Shown: in pieces, positions 63,085 through 64,000 of the stretch
Layout: every line of letters begins with the position of its first letter
Numbering within the stretch: position 1 is the first letter of the stretch
Source of the DNA: an uncultured Ruminococcus sp.
GTDB lineage: Bacteria > Bacillota > Clostridia > Oscillospirales > Acutalibacteraceae
NCBI GenBank assembly: GCA_958403905.1
Contig: CATXZD010000002.1
Coordinates: 1-64,000, forward strand
DNA: 64,000 nt
Direction of reading: 5' to 3'
The notes under the pieces: generated by a model
The model's database searches: none
Told to the model about the DNA's origin: nothing
Seen by the model: the letters and a program-made list of their open reading frames with translations, nothing else
Position numbers and translations under genes: made by a program

Positions 63085-64000
63085 AAATAACACCGACCAA
63101 GTTAAGAAAGCCGCTTTTTGGATTCCTCGTCAGTACAGTAATATTTGCACTGCTGAATATATTATTTAAATATTTACAATTTTTACCACATTATGCTGAT
63201 TTCAGAATTTCAGCCTTTTACCCTGTAATGGCAGGACTGTTTTTCGGACCGTGGGGGGCGCTCGGATGTGCTTTGGGCAATCTGATTTCAGATTTTTTCG
63301 GTACTCTTAATTACGAATCGTGGTTGGGAATGCTGGCGAATTTTCTGTTTGCATGGCTTCCGTATAGGCTTTGGCACACAATTTTGCCTTGTGGAAATCA
63401 TAAGGTGCAGTTTGTTTCATCTACAAAGACGCTTGTTAAGTACACGCTTATTGCATCTTTTTCTACTATGGCATCCATGGCTGTTTTGGCGTCAGGATGT
63501 GACTTGTTCGGAGTTTTTGATTTTTCCGAGTTTTTCAGACCTGTTTTTCTTTGTAATCTATATTTTGCGCTGTTCTTGGGTACAACGTTTTTTCTGCTTG
63601 CTTCAATTTTGCTTCCGATAGAATTTTACGTTCCTAAAAAGCTTTATACCTCTGAATATTGCCATAAACGATATATACCCGATTATTTACTATGTGCGGT
63701 CATAACTATTGCCGTAGGATTCAGATATATTTTATCTAAACATTTAAACGACACGAGTGCGCTTGCTTTTGTGACTGACATTGTTATATTTGCAGGAGTT
63801 TTGATTTTGGCTTTTTTACCGCTAAGACGAAGCAAAAAGCCGTGCTGTGACAACAAATTGGAAATCAAAAAAGATAAGGGCTTGCAGATGCAGATTATAA
63901 CCGCCTTTTTTATTGTAATTTCTGTCAGCACGTTATGCCTTGTGTTTTTCCTTTTAAATAATTTATCAAGCTTTAATGGCGTTCAATACACGTCTTTGAT
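63081..64000 (+). CDS. Multi-span membrane protein, runs off the window
   Basis: AGGAGG precedes ATG 63081, which overlaps the RsbW-like stop (ATGA). At least 306 codons are open to the window edge: six or more membrane segments, including FYPVMAGLFFGPWGALGCAL and GNLISDFF, like ECF-type substrate-binding membrane domains, then a second block with LCLVFLLNN at the edge. In such pairs this membrane module commonly heads a SpoIIE-type phosphatase that opposes RsbW; that part would lie outside the window and is not seen. Confidence 0.75.
   Translation, partial: MKITPTKLRKPLFGFLVSTVIFALLNILFKYLQFLPHYADFRISAFYPVMAGLFFGPWGALGCALGNLISDFFGTLNYESWLGMLANFLFAWLPYRLWHTILPCGNHKVQFVSSTKTLVKYTLIASFSTMASMAVLASGCDLFGVFDFSEFFRPVFLCNLYFALFLGTTFFLLASILLPIEFYVPKKLYTSEYCHKRYIPDYLLCAVITIAVGFRYILSKHLNDTSALAFVTDIVIFAGVLILAFLPLRRSKKPCCDNKLEIKKDKGLQMQIITAFFIVISVSTLCLVFFLLNNLSSFNGVQYTSL

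Noticed and set aside
1..64000. CRISPR array
   Set aside because: No set of regularly spaced identical repeats was seen; the only exact short tandem is the 14-mer pair at 60167-60194.

Overview
The window looks like a chromosome segment of a low-GC Bacillota, most likely a gut clostridium of the Ruminococcaceae/Oscillospiraceae type. The evidence is AT-rich DNA, strong AGGAGG ribosome binding sites, many small zinc-ribbon membrane proteins, GLUG and BspA-like surface proteins, and Gram-positive wall-anchor tails. Species cannot be named from sequence alone.

Layout. (1) 1-10.3 kb is an RHS polymorphic-toxin locus: one full-length secreted RHS protein with a lipoprotein as candidate immunity gene, a displaced RHS C-terminal cassette (permuted papain/LRAT-like toxin domain, candidate membrane immunity gene) that carries an in-frame stop, and two further RHS scraps. 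A related hairpin element precedes each displaced cassette. (2) 10.3-11.6 kb holds debris: a WYL regulator cut off by an RHS scrap, a small membrane protein and a frameshifted BspA-type repeat remnant. (3) At 11.80 kb lies an exact 54-bp copy of the 3' end of the tRNA-Leu(CAG) gene at 54.2 kb, in the same orientation. The 42 kb between the two copies reads as a composite genomic island. (4) Inside the island, 12.2-17.9 kb carries a tightly overlapping four-gene operon: N6-adenine methylase, a protein with a GHKL ATPase at each end plus a histidine-kinase-like H-box, a receiver-like protein and an HNH nuclease. I read it as a candidate restriction or defence system with a built-in phosphorelay. 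(5) 18.8-20.85 kb holds a repressor and a tyrosine recombinase gene bracketed by two inverted 27-bp lox-like sites. A promoter inside the segment and a terminator outside its left end suggest an invertible on/off switch for the next genes. (6) 20.85-36.3 kb is a run of ten genes, nine of which encode membrane or lipid-anchored proteins. Seven of those nine have an N-terminal cytosolic zinc ribbon, one membrane span (one has several) and a different outer domain (caspase-fold, thermolysin + C-type lectin + VWA, beta-propeller, PASTA + YARHG, PASTA + NADase-type glycan-binding). (7) 36.4-43.6 kb is an integrative mobilizable element: sigma-like factor, DUF6076-like protein, RepA-like ATPase, GC-rich oriT candidate, MobC, relaxase with an embedded overlapping gene, and large serine recombinase. 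(8) 43.8-54 kb holds an AgrC/LytTR-type two-component system, a degenerate receiver protein and a surface-protein operon headed by a 1,970-residue GLUG protein.

(9) Beyond the tRNA, 54.5-59.85 kb is a minus-strand wall-polymer cluster: LicD fusion, SDR, IspD/TarI-like cytidylyltransferase, and TagH/TagG-type ABC exporter. It is followed by a multiply broken surface-protein pseudogene, a deleted IS3-family element, an RsbW-like kinase and a membrane protein that runs off the window.

Long genes in the other frames of these proteins were treated as shadows, except the relaxase-embedded gene, which has its own ribosome binding site, coiled-coil character and membrane anchor. All domain names come from reading motifs by eye, not from database searches.
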